The notes under the pieces are model-generated. The model searched no databases and had not been told where the DNA came from. It saw only the letters and a list, made by a program, of their open reading frames with translations. Below, one piece after another: positions 34,830 through 44,911 of a DNA stretch of 64,000 nucleotides (positions within the stretch are counted from its first letter, which is position 1; each line of letters begins with the position of its first letter). Position numbers and translations under genes: made by a program. The DNA comes from Megasphaera paucivorans. Its GTDB lineage: Bacteria > Bacillota > Negativicutes > Veillonellales > Megasphaeraceae. The stretch spans positions 1 through 64,000 of the forward strand of contig NZ_FNHQ01000015.1 of the NCBI RefSeq assembly GCF_900103535.1. The letters run 5' to 3'.

Positions 34830-35675
34830 TTACCCTACGTTTTCTTCTTTTTTGGTTCTCGCAACCAAGGCCGCAATCGCTTTGGTCGGACATTTATCAA
34901 CACAGGTCAAATCATCGCACTCACGGCAGATGGACGGATCGACAATCGCCAAATGATCAACGACTTTTACGCCACCCTTATGCGTGCAGTTCTTCATGCA
35001 AAGACCACAGCCAATACAAGCTGCTGTACAAGCTTTACGAGCAGCGGCTCCCATATCTTTCGAGCTGCAGCTTACCGTAACCTTAGCACTGATAGGAATC
35101 AATTCAATAACATGCTGCGGACATATAGAAGCACATTTACCGCACCCGGTGCAGAGAGATTTGTTAACTACAGGGATTCCATTTTCACCCATGCTCATGG
35201 CACCAAAAGGACATGCTTTGACGCAATTGCCAAAACCAAGACAACCATACTTGCAGTCTTTCGGACCTTGCTGCACTAATTTAGCAGCAGCACAGTCATG
35301 AACCCCTTTATAGTTAAACGCGAGTTTAGCAATGCCCGCACCGCCACGACAGCGAATATGAGCATATTTGGGTTCCGTAGCTTCCGCAACTTTACCGGTA
35401 AGGTTTGCAACAACAGTCGCAACTTCCGCTTTACCAGGAACACAGAGGTTAGGCGGAACTTCCGGATCAAGTACGACGGCTTCCGCATATTTTGCACAAC
35501 CAGCAAAACCGCAGGCACCGCATTGTCCTTTGGGAAGTGCTTCTTCCACTTCACCAATAAGCGGATTTTCTTCCATGGCAAATTTCTTATCGGCCAGAGC
35601 CAGGACGAAGCCAAAGACAACGCCGACACCGGTCATGATAACAACCGCCATTATCGCGATTTGAGTGTAATCCAT
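34830..35675 (-). CDS. rnfB: RnfB: iron-sulfur subunit of the Rnf complex
   Basis: A 281-residue subunit that passes electrons from ferredoxin into the Rnf complex. An N-terminal membrane helix is followed by the 4Fe-4S motif GQCGACGFAGC..Y and CVPG (about residues 50-80). Three further ferredoxin-type cysteine clusters (CKYGCLGFGNCVKACP, CTGCGKCASICP, CIGCGLCMKNC) and a final CRECDDLTCVDKCP follow. The extended C-terminal cluster set is typical of anaerobic Firmicutes. It lies between rnfA and apbE. Confidence 0.95.
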   Translation of the reverse strand: MDYTQIAIMAVVIMTGVGVVFGFVLALADKKFAMEENPLIGEVEEALPKGQCGACGFAGCAKYAEAVVLDPEVPPNLCVPGKAEVATVVANLTGKVAEATEPKYAHIRCRGGAGIAKLAFNYKGVHDCAAAKLVQQGPKDCKYGCLGFGNCVKACPFGAMSMGENGIPVVNKSLCTGCGKCASICPQHVIELIPISAKVTVSCSSKDMGAAARKACTAACIGCGLCMKNCTHKGGVKVVDHLAIVDPSICRECDDLTCVDKCPTKAIAALVARTKKEENVG

Positions 35676-35705
35676 AATAACTATTCCAACTCCTTTGCGT
35701 AACGA

Positions 35706-36281
35706 TTATAACATACCGGAGAAACCGAGGAATGCCAATGAAAGCATCCCGGCTACAATAAAGGCAATAGGCGTGCCTTTTAAGGCTTCCGGAACATCGG
35801 CATAATCCAATTTTTCACGAGCGCTGGCCATCAGGATCAATGCCAAGGCAAAGCCTAACCCGGAACCAACGGCAAATACAATATTTTGAATGAAATTGTA
35901 GTTGTTGGTTACGCTCAATACAGGTACAGATAAAACAATACAGTTTGTTGCAATCAGCATAAGGTAAATGCCCCACATGTTATACAAGGTCGGAGACATT
36001 TTCTTAATAACGATTTCCAGCAGCTGTACAAAACTTGCGATCAAAACAACGAACGTAATAGTACGCAGGAAGGTCAAGCCAAATGGTACCAGAATGAAGT
36101 TGTACAAAAGCCATGCCAAAATTGTACTCAAGGTAATGACAGAGGTAACGGCAAAGCCCATACCGATTGATGCATTCAAGTTCTTGGAAACACCAAAGAA
36201 GATACACAGGCCCAGGAACTTGGTCAAAACGAAGTTATTAATCAATACTGCACCGATAAACAGTGTAAAATAGGCACCCAT
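35706..36281 (-). CDS. rnfA: RnfA: membrane subunit
   Basis: A 191-residue membrane protein with six hydrophobic helices. The INNFVLTKFLGLC segment near the N-terminus is the conserved RnfA/NqrE region whose cysteine helps hold the intramembrane iron-sulfur site. TNCIVL is the second half of that pseudosymmetric pair. It overlaps rnfE by one base, so the pair is probably co-translated. Confidence 0.95.
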   Translation of the reverse strand: MGAYFTLFIGAVLINNFVLTKFLGLCIFFGVSKNLNASIGMGFAVTSVITLSTILAWLLYNFILVPFGLTFLRTITFVVLIASFVQLLEIVIKKMSPTLYNMWGIYLMLIATNCIVLSVPVLSVTNNYNFIQNIVFAVGSGLGFALALILMASAREKLDYADVPEALKGTPIAFIVAGMLSLAFLGFSGML

Positions 36282-36901
36282 TACGCTTCACTCCCTTTCA
36301 TTTTCTTCATTTCCCGCGATTTATTCCACATCTTAAGACCTGCCATCATAAAGCCGATAAGCATAAAGGCTCCCGGCGGCAGCGCCATAATCAAAGCCGG
36401 CTGATAGGATGCGCCAAACATAGATACACCGAACAAGGTGCCATTGCCAAAGAGTTCACGAACTACGGAAATGACAAACATGGCAATGGTAAAACCCATC
36501 CCCATGCCCATGCCATCGAGGAAGGAAACGACCACACCGTTCTTCGATGCAATAGATTCGGCACGAGCCAGAATGATAGCAAATACGACAACCAAATCAA
36601 GATATACGCCCAAGGCTTTATACAGATCCGGTGCATAGGCCATCAAGAATAATTGTACACAGGTAACAATCGTAGCAATACAGGTAATGTATACCGGTAC
36701 ACGTACTTTTTTATTGATCGTTTTACGAATAATAGAAACGACTACGTTATTTGAGGTAATAACAAACCATACCGTAAGACCCATCGTCAGGCCGTTGACT
36801 ACGCTAGTTGTAACAGCAAGCCCCGGGCACAAGCTCAATGCCAGTACGAAATACGGGTTTTCTTCAATGATGCCTCTGGTAAATACTTTCCATAAACTCA
36901 T
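36281..36901 (-). CDS. rnfE: RnfE: membrane subunit
   Basis: A 206-residue membrane protein homologous to NqrD, with six helices and the LSLCPGLAVTTSVVNGLTMG segment carrying the conserved cysteine. TCIATIV lies in the second repeat. It pairs with RnfA around the buried Fe-S centre. It overlaps rnfA by one base and follows rnfG by two. Confidence 0.95.
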   Translation of the reverse strand: MSLWKVFTRGIIEENPYFVLALSLCPGLAVTTSVVNGLTMGLTVWFVITSNNVVVSIIRKTINKKVRVPVYITCIATIVTCVQLFLMAYAPDLYKALGVYLDLVVVFAIILARAESIASKNGVVVSFLDGMGMGMGFTIAMFVISVVRELFGNGTLFGVSMFGASYQPALIMALPPGAFMLIGFMMAGLKMWNKSREMKKMKGSEA

Positions 36902-36903
36902 AA

Positions 36904-37458
36904 TCAGTTACCTCCTAACTGCGCTGCTGCTTCAACAGCTTCTTTAACGCCCTTAGTAACTGCGCGGGAAGAAATAGTAGCCCCGGTCATAGCCTGGATA
37001 TGTTTTGTATCACTCGGTGTCTTTGTTACTTCCAGGTTATCTAATTTCTTACCTTTAAACTGATTACGGAACGGTGGTTTCGATGCATTATCACCCAAAC
37101 CCGGAGTTTCATTTGCTTCGAGAATGGTATAATCAAGAATAGTGCCGTCCTTAGAAACAGCTACCAGCATTTTGATCGGTCCGCCATACCCCTTCGGTTC
37201 GCTCGGAACAATAAAGGCGATTGTCTGTCCGCCCTTTTGGGCTAGGAAGGTATCTTTTTTGCCGGCTATTTCTTTAAAGTTGTCGGCATCAGGAACAAGA
37301 GCCTTCATAGATTCCTGTTTCATTTGTTCAGCCTTTGCAGCCGCCGTCGGTCCTGTAATAAAGAAAACAGCACCGATAATACAGCCGGAAACAAGGCAGG
37401 TGAGTATAAGATTGAGTGCAATCTTAAAAATGTTACTTTGTTCGTGATTTTCAGCCAT
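36904..37458 (-). CDS. rnfG: RnfG: FMN-binding subunit
   Basis: A 184-residue subunit with one N-terminal membrane helix and a periplasmic FMN_bind domain. The flavinylation site is in MTGATISSRAV near residue 155, where the threonine of TGAT takes FMN from ApbE. The LEANETPGLGDNA segment is the second conserved block. Its placement between rnfD and rnfE is the usual CDGEAB order. Confidence 0.94.
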   Translation of the reverse strand: MAENHEQSNIFKIALNLILTCLVSGCIIGAVFFITGPTAAAKAEQMKQESMKALVPDADNFKEIAGKKDTFLAQKGGQTIAFIVPSEPKGYGGPIKMLVAVSKDGTILDYTILEANETPGLGDNASKPPFRNQFKGKKLDNLEVTKTPSDTKHIQAMTGATISSRAVTKGVKEAVEAAAQLGGN

Positions 37459-37460
37459 TT

Positions 37461-38513
37461 TTATTTTGCCCCCTTTGCCTTTACTGCGCCAAAGACTCTG
37501 GGTTTAACGAGGCGATCAATAAGCGGCGTGAGCGCATTCATCAAGAGGATGGAATAGCAAACACCTTCCGGATACCCGCCAACAAGACGAATCAAAACCG
37601 TAATCAGACCACACCCCAAAGCGAAGATAATTTGTCCCTTTAACGTAATAGGAGCAGTAACCATATCTGTAGCCATGAAGAAAGCACCGATGATAAGACC
37701 GCCAGCCATCATGTGGAAGAGCGGATCACCGGAGAATAAGCCTGTACCGAGAGGAATACCGCCAACGATCCACATAAGGATGCCAACGGTAGCGATCATG
37801 GTAACAGGAACCTGCCAATTTACATATCCTTTATAAATGAGGTATAACCCGCCAAGGACTAAAAGTACGGTGGAGGTTTCCCCCATAGAACCATTACGGA
37901 AACCAATAAACATTTGCTGATACATTGTCATCGGATCGTTGCCAAACATCGCCAGTAATGCATCATGGCCGCCATGTTTCAATACATTCAGCGGCGTAGC
38001 GCTGGCTACCGCATCGACAGTGCCATTCAGGCTTGTCCATGTCGTCATGGCGACCGGCCAGGAAACCATTAACCCCGCACGGCCTACATGAGCCGGGTTA
38101 AATAAGTTATAACCCAAGCCACCCATAGATTGTTTACATACAACGATAGCAAGGAAAGAACCAATGATGCTCATCCACCACGGTAAGGTCGGCGGACAGC
38201 ACATTGCCAGCAACAAGCCGGTAATAACAGCACTACCGTCTTGAATGGTAACTTTTTTGTGCATCATTTTTTCCCATAAATATTCAAATATAACTGCGGA
38301 AACAACTGCTACAATGATGTTGACCAGGGCGTTCATACCAAAGTAGAACACACCGAATGCCGCTGCCGGTACCAATGCGGCAACAACATTCCACATAATT
38401 TTAGGAATTGTTTCGTTACAGCGAACGTGCGGCGAAGATGATACAGTAAATTTATATTCCTGCATGTCTTTAGCATCCTTTCCTTTTGTTTGTCCTTCTG
38501 CTACTGGACTCAT
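37461..38513 (-). CDS. rnfD: RnfD: membrane subunit
   Basis: A 350-residue membrane protein (NqrB family) with a covalently bound flavin expected at the threonine of SATPLNVLK. The FNPAHVGRAGLMVSWP segment is also conserved. The ATG at 38513 has GAAGGG upstream. An internal ATG preceding QEYKFTVSSSPH (38465) also has an AAGGA-like site and would match the family's usual N-terminus, so the first 16 residues are uncertain. Confidence 0.93.
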   Translation of the reverse strand: MSPVAEGQTKGKDAKDMQEYKFTVSSSPHVRCNETIPKIMWNVVAALVPAAAFGVFYFGMNALVNIIVAVVSAVIFEYLWEKMMHKKVTIQDGSAVITGLLLAMCCPPTLPWWMSIIGSFLAIVVCKQSMGGLGYNLFNPAHVGRAGLMVSWPVAMTTWTSLNGTVDAVASATPLNVLKHGGHDALLAMFGNDPMTMYQQMFIGFRNGSMGETSTVLLVLGGLYLIYKGYVNWQVPVTMIATVGILMWIVGGIPLGTGLFSGDPLFHMMAGGLIIGAFFMATDMVTAPITLKGQIIFALGCGLITVLIRLVGGYPEGVCYSILLMNALTPLIDRLVKPRVFGAVKAKGAK

Positions 38514-38584
38514 GATATCCCTTCTTCCCTATTACTTGTCTGCCAGGGCTTCTGCCTTAGCTTTCCGCTTCGGCTTCGGCCATT

Positions 38585-39964
38585 TTACATTCTTTGAATC
38601 GTGTCCTTCAGCGAAGTTTCCGCCTTAGCTTTCTGCGCTTCCGTCTTAGCTTTTGCAGCTGCCTGCAAGGCTTTGCATTGTCCTTTTGCATTGCGGATAT
38701 ATTGAACAATATTCCGTTTTGCCGGGCAGGTATATACACAGCTGCCGCATTCTACGCAGTTCATGACACCGTATTCCATGCATTTTTCCCAGGCAGAGCG
38801 TTCGGAAAAGATACTCAGCTGGCTCGGGATAAGCCCCATGGGACAGGCTACAACACAACGGCCGCAGCGAATACAAGGGGATTCTTCACCGACTTCACAT
38901 TTTTCAGCAGATAAACAAGTAATACCGGAAGCACCTTTAGCAATAGGAACATCCAAGCTGAATTGTGCAAGTCCCATCATAGGACCGCCGCTGATCACAC
39001 GATCCGGCTGTTTAGAAAAGCCGCCGCAATAATCAACACAAGCTTGATACGATGTACCGATACGGACCAAAAGGTTTTTCGGTTCTTTAATGCAATCACC
39101 GGTTACGGTCGTAATACGTTCGATAAACGGAATACCGTGGCATACCGCATCGGTAATAGCTAAAACCGTACCTACGTTACTGACCACACAGCCGACATTC
39201 ATCGGCAGGCCGCCCGGTTCAACTTCGCGTCCCGTAACAGCTTTGATCAGCATTTTTTCTGCACCCTGCGGATATTTAGTCGGCAAGGCTTCTACAGAAA
39301 CACCCTCAATACCCGTAAAGGCTTCCTTCAGTACTTTTACTGCTTCAGGTTTATTGTCTTCCACCCCGATATAAGCGGTTTTAACACCCAAAGCTTTCAT
39401 ACAGATCTGGACACCCGTTACTAAACGATCGGAGCATTCCAGCATGCCGCGATAGTCGGCCGTCAAATACGGTTCGCATTCTGCACCATTAACGATAAAT
39501 ACGTCGACAGGTTTGTTCGGAGTCAATTTTACATGTGCAGGGAAAGTAGCACCGCCGCAGCCAACAACACCGGCCCGTTTAATCAGGTCAATGATTTCCT
39601 TGCTGTCTAATTGATTCCAGTCATGTTCTTCCGGAAGTCCATCTGCCCATTCATCCAAGCCGTCGCTCTTAATGACAACGGACATGCACTTAACCATCAT
39701 GTTATGGGGCATAGGGGCTACCTTGATAACGTCACCGGAAGTAGATGCATGGATGTCAGCATGCAAAAATGCATCGCTGGTCCCAATAAGCTGGCCTTTT
39801 TTCACATGATCGCCGACTTTTACGGTCGGAGTACATGGAGCGCCAAAATGCTGGCTCATCGGGATGACTACTTCTTCCGGTACTGCTAGGGTTTCTATTG
39901 CTTTGTCCTTCGCATAGATCTTGCCATCATCCGGATGGACCCCACCGATAAAGCTTTTCATCAT
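38585..39964 (-). CDS. rnfC: RnfC: NADH/ferredoxin-side subunit
   Basis: A 459-residue peripheral subunit that holds FMN and two 4Fe-4S clusters and handles NAD. Seen are the N-terminal barrel-sandwich region, the glycine-rich GVVGCGGATFPAHVKL segment (SLBB/NADH-binding region) and two ferredoxin clusters (CIRCGRCVVACPMGL and CVECGSCVYTCPAKR). The C-terminal tail is Ala/Lys-rich. Just past the stop, another frame encodes a similar Lys/Ala-rich tail that ends at 38532, so the C-terminus may have been shortened by a frameshift. ATG 39964 follows GAGGTG by 7 bases. Confidence 0.94.
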   Translation of the reverse strand: MMKSFIGGVHPDDGKIYAKDKAIETLAVPEEVVIPMSQHFGAPCTPTVKVGDHVKKGQLIGTSDAFLHADIHASTSGDVIKVAPMPHNMMVKCMSVVIKSDGLDEWADGLPEEHDWNQLDSKEIIDLIKRAGVVGCGGATFPAHVKLTPNKPVDVFIVNGAECEPYLTADYRGMLECSDRLVTGVQICMKALGVKTAYIGVEDNKPEAVKVLKEAFTGIEGVSVEALPTKYPQGAEKMLIKAVTGREVEPGGLPMNVGCVVSNVGTVLAITDAVCHGIPFIERITTVTGDCIKEPKNLLVRIGTSYQACVDYCGGFSKQPDRVISGGPMMGLAQFSLDVPIAKGASGITCLSAEKCEVGEESPCIRCGRCVVACPMGLIPSQLSIFSERSAWEKCMEYGVMNCVECGSCVYTCPAKRNIVQYIRNAKGQCKALQAAAKAKTEAQKAKAETSLKDTIQRM

Positions 39965-40023
39965 CAAAAATCACCTCATTAAATATATAATGAAAAAATA
40001 ATAAAAACAGTTAAGCAACCAAT

Positions 40024-40437
40024 TTAGAGAATCGATATGATCTTCGGCTTCGAACTTTCCTTATCTGATATGGATCGGTCATACATTTTAACTCCTACTA
40101 AAGCAATAAGAAATGCCACGATGCCGCCGATGATTTCCGACTGCACTATATCGTATCCCAAAGGGATGCTTACCCATCTACCAATAAAAACGCCAATCGC
40201 CGCAACAACCAGCGGCATAATGAAACATACAAAAGCGCCAATCACAATGTTGGCTTCTCTTACTTCAAACGTTACCCGGTCCCCCACCTTGGCATGAATA
40301 GGGTTCGTCGCTTTTACAATAATGTTCTCCGCACCCGGGCAGGCTCCGCAAGCGATGCAATCGGAATGGCGTCCGACTTTTACTTCTGCGATACCTGATT
40401 CATCAATAGATGTAATTGTCCCTTCTTCCGTCTTCAT
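40024..40437 (-). CDS. rseC: RseC/MucC-family protein at the head of the rnf operon
   Basis: A 137-residue membrane protein of the SoxR-reducing/RseC family. The cytoplasmic N-terminus has the four-cysteine motif HSDCIACGACPG, likely an Fe-S or metal site. Two membrane helices follow (about residues 60-80 and 95-115). In E. coli the rsxABCDGE operon and rseC together reduce SoxR, so the link with Rnf is known. Here the gene sits 59 bases upstream of rnfC under a candidate Fur-controlled promoter. ATG 40437 is used in place of the longer frame that runs through the promoter. Confidence 0.87.
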   Translation of the reverse strand: MKTEEGTITSIDESGIAEVKVGRHSDCIACGACPGAENIIVKATNPIHAKVGDRVTFEVREANIVIGAFVCFIMPLVVAAIGVFIGRWVSIPLGYDIVQSEIIGGIVAFLIALVGVKMYDRSISDKESSKPKIISIL

Positions 40438-40470
40438 AATTTCATCGCTCCTTTCCCACAAAATAAAATG

Positions 40471-40508
40471 AATGAAAACCATTATCATTACTAATAGTGT
40501 GTTCTCAA
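40471..40508 (-). promoter_or_regulatory. Promoter with a candidate Fur box ahead of rseC-rnfCDGEAB-apbE
   Basis: On the minus strand TTGAGA (40503-40508) and GATAAT (40481-40486) are 16 bases apart. The -10 is embedded in a 19-base sequence (40471-40489) that reads as TGATAAT-G-GTTTTCA, matching 12 of 14 positions of the 7-1-7 Fur palindrome TGATAAT-N-ATTATCA. Iron repression of the Rnf operon is inferred. Confidence 0.6.
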
Positions 40509-40941
40509 CAGTTTTAATTATAACATCATATTTTGCAATATTCAATGTGAAAATTATCGCAAGCTAGCTTAAATACCGCAATTTAAGCAAAAGATTTTTA
40601 CTAAAATAAGATGAATCTTTTAATAGCATAAATATTAATTATACATAACAGCGAAAAGGTACGGTAATTATCCTACATTCGCTCTTATCGATACATATCA
40701 GCCTTGTTCGGTCTTTTTATAAGTATGCTGAAACAAGATTTATATGTTGCGTTTTTTATATGTATAAACTGTTTGGTATTATTTTTTTTATTTGTAACTT
40801 TTTAGAACATATTCGCACGATATTCTCAATCAATTTACGACAGCTTTGGTAACAATGCAAACGGGTACGATTCGCTGACGGTATTCTATATGGAAAAACC
40901 AGCATGTCCCATGACAAAAATATATCGATCTTGAAAAGACG
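40509..40941. other. AT-rich intergenic region between rseC and pyrG
   Basis: About 430 bases with no supported gene. A 78-residue minus-strand frame (40756-40992) begins inside the pyrG terminator and has no family resemblance, so it is rejected. No structured RNA or repeat was recognised. Confidence 0.5.
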
Positions 40942-40978
40942 AAAAAAAGATGACTTCCCCTGCGAAAAGTCATCTTTT
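40942..40978 (-). terminator. pyrG terminator
   Basis: On the minus strand the stem AGATGACTT..AAGTCATCT with a short loop is followed by a run of seven T, about 20 bases after the pyrG stop. Confidence 0.85.
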
Positions 40979-40997
40979 ATAGCAAAAATCATACGTA

Positions 40998-42653
<1,656 letters not shown>

Positions 42654-42680
42654 TCACTGAACTATTTATATTATATTATA

Positions 42681-44345
42681 TTACATTTTTTCCGGTGCCG
42701 AAACACCCAAAATGGCCAAGCTGTTGGCAATCGTAATACGCACTGCCGTGATCAAAGCCAATCTCGCTTCTGCCAGTTCTTTATTCTCTTGAATGATCCG
42801 GCAATGATTATAAAATTGATGGAACAGACTTGCCAACTCATACACAAAATGGGCAATGCGATGGGGCGCCCGGTCACGAGCTGCCTGTTTAATAATATTA
42901 GGAAAAGCCGCCATTTTCTTTATTATTTCCAGTTCTTCCTCTTCCTGCAATGTATTCCAAACTACATGGGACCAATCTGTATCCAGCTTGATTCCCGCTT
43001 CCGCAGCTTGTGCATAAATGCTGTAAATACGAGCATGGGCATATTGAATATAATATACAGGATTTTCACTACTATGTGATTTTGCCAAATCAAGGTCAAA
43101 ATCAAGCTGCGTATCCAGCGATCTCATGATAAAAAAGTATCGTGCCGCATCTGTCCCAACTTCTTCGATCAACTCATTCAGCGTAATTGCCTGTCCTGTC
43201 CTTTTTGACATCTTAACAGGTTTTCCTTCTCGGAAAAGACTGACCATCTGCAGCAGCAATACTTCCAATTGATCCGGGTCATATCCAAGAGCAGCGATAG
43301 CCGCTTTAACACGAGCTACATAGCCGTGATGATCGGCTCCCCATATATTAATGAGTTTCTTAAAGCCTCTATCATATTTATTTTTATGATACGCAATATC
43401 CGCTGCCAAATAGGTAGGCACGCCGTTATCACGAATAACAACTCGGTCTTTGTCATCTCCGTACTCCGTTGATTTCAGCCAGAGAGCTCCTTCTTTTTCA
43501 TATATCTTGCCACGTTTTTCAAGTACATCGCACGCCGCATGAATCGCATCCGGATGCAGCGTCCGTTCACTGAACCACGTATCATATTGAACATTGAAAT
43601 GAGCCAAATCTTTTTTCAATATATTCATTTTTTCCACATAGGCCCGGTCTTTAAAAAATTCCAACCGTTCCTGTTCCGGCATAGCTAAATAGGCATCGCC
43701 ATCTTGGTCGATAATCGCTTGGGCTGTATCAATAATATCGGTACCATGATATCCGTTTTCGGGAATCTGGCTTTCTTTTCCCAAGAGTTCCAAATAGCGG
43801 GCATTGACAGATGCTGCTAAATTATTCATCTGATTACCGGCATCATTAATATAGTATTCTGCCTGCACATTATACCCGGCCGCACATAACAAATTGACCA
43901 GTGCACTGCCATAAGCAGCCCCCCGGCCATGTCCCACATGAAGCGGTCCTGTCGGATTAGCACTGACATATTCTACCTGGACCGTATCTTCCGGACGCAG
44001 GGGCGCCTTCCCATATTGCGGACCTGCTGCTAGTATTTGCTGCAGTGAATCATAAAGAACTGTATTATTTAAAAAAAAGTTGATAAATCCGGCTCCGGCA
44101 ATTTCTGCTTTTTCCAGCCAAGGATATTTCATTTCATCAACAATGGCCTGCGCTATTGCGCGAGGAGCTTTATGTGCCACTCTGGCAGATTGCATTGCGA
44201 TGTTTGATGCAAAATCACCAAATTCTTTCTGCGGAGGCACTTCCAAACTGATATCCGGATAGGTACCTTCCGGCAGCACGCCGGAATGAATCGCTTTCGC
44301 CATCGCTTCTGCGATTCCCTGCTGCAATAATTCTTTCATTTCCAT
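42681..44345 (-). CDS. argS: ArgS: arginyl-tRNA synthetase
   Basis: A 554-residue class I synthetase. The HIGH-type motif is in GPLHVGHGRG (about residue 130), the KMSKS-type motif reads KMSKRTG, and the anticodon-binding DALR domain ends the protein (FYNHCRI near the end). The start overlaps the stop of the DUF1934 gene (TAATG), with AGGAGG upstream, so the two are translationally coupled. Confidence 0.97.
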   Translation of the reverse strand: MEMKELLQQGIAEAMAKAIHSGVLPEGTYPDISLEVPPQKEFGDFASNIAMQSARVAHKAPRAIAQAIVDEMKYPWLEKAEIAGAGFINFFLNNTVLYDSLQQILAAGPQYGKAPLRPEDTVQVEYVSANPTGPLHVGHGRGAAYGSALVNLLCAAGYNVQAEYYINDAGNQMNNLAASVNARYLELLGKESQIPENGYHGTDIIDTAQAIIDQDGDAYLAMPEQERLEFFKDRAYVEKMNILKKDLAHFNVQYDTWFSERTLHPDAIHAACDVLEKRGKIYEKEGALWLKSTEYGDDKDRVVIRDNGVPTYLAADIAYHKNKYDRGFKKLINIWGADHHGYVARVKAAIAALGYDPDQLEVLLLQMVSLFREGKPVKMSKRTGQAITLNELIEEVGTDAARYFFIMRSLDTQLDFDLDLAKSHSSENPVYYIQYAHARIYSIYAQAAEAGIKLDTDWSHVVWNTLQEEEELEIIKKMAAFPNIIKQAARDRAPHRIAHFVYELASLFHQFYNHCRIIQENKELAEARLALITAVRITIANSLAILGVSAPEKM

Positions 44346-44770
44346 TACGCGTTATCCTCCTGCACAGTAATTGTCAGCTGATTATAGCTTGTTCCAATTC
44401 CTTCTATTGTAACATCATATCCAAGACGAACCGTTCCTATACCTTCTACCAAATGAATTTCCATCTCATAGGTTTTCATATGTATCATAACTTCGCCAAA
44501 CGGCATTTTATAGGTTGCCTTAAAACTGCTGCCTTTACGAAATACTTGGCGCTGTCGGACAGTTCCCCTGCGAAGCAGCACTGCCGAATCGGGTAGCAGT
44601 TTAATAATCGTGGTAACCCCGGCCATGCCTGTAATTTCGCTTTCTTCATATACAATATATTGGACATTCTGTTTGCAATAGTATTTTCCTGCAGAAACAA
44701 GCTCAAGCTTCAATTCCTGTCCGTCCTCATCTCGCTGGATGCTTTGTACGGTTACTAAGACAGGTTTCAC
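44345..44770 (-). CDS. DUF1934 (YwiB-like) protein
   Basis: A small beta-rich protein of about 141 residues. The segments YIVYEESEITGM, TIIKLLPDSAVLLRRG and IEGIGTSYNQLTI are typical of the DUF1934/YwiB family, which forms a lipocalin-like barrel of unknown function. It is often located directly upstream of argS in Firmicutes, as here. The start is uncertain: TTG at 44779 lies only 2 bases after GGGAAGG, so GTG at 44770 is preferred. Confidence 0.85.
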   Translation of the reverse strand: MKPVLVTVQSIQRDEDGQELKLELVSAGKYYCKQNVQYIVYEESEITGMAGVTTIIKLLPDSAVLLRRGTVRQRQVFRKGSSFKATYKMPFGEVMIHMKTYEMEIHLVEGIGTVRLGYDVTIEGIGTSYNQLTITVQEDNA

Positions 44771-44872
44771 TGAATCCAAATCCTTCCCTTTTTTATCTCA
44801 ATGTTACTATTATATAACATATGACTTGAAAAAGAAACAATGAATAATGGAAATTTTCAAAAGAATTCCATA

Positions 44873-44900
44873 GAAAAAGTGGCAGTCAGAAACTGCCACC
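44873..44900 (-). terminator. aspA terminator
   Basis: On the minus strand the 8-bp stem GTGGCAGT/ACTGCCAC with a short loop is followed by TTTTTC, about 10 bases after the aspA stop. Confidence 0.85.
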
Positions 44901-44911
44901 GCTGTTATCTA

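Noticed and set aside
40756-40992. 78-residue minus-strand frame downstream of pyrG
   Set aside because: It starts within the pyrG terminator, has no ribosome-binding site and resembles nothing.
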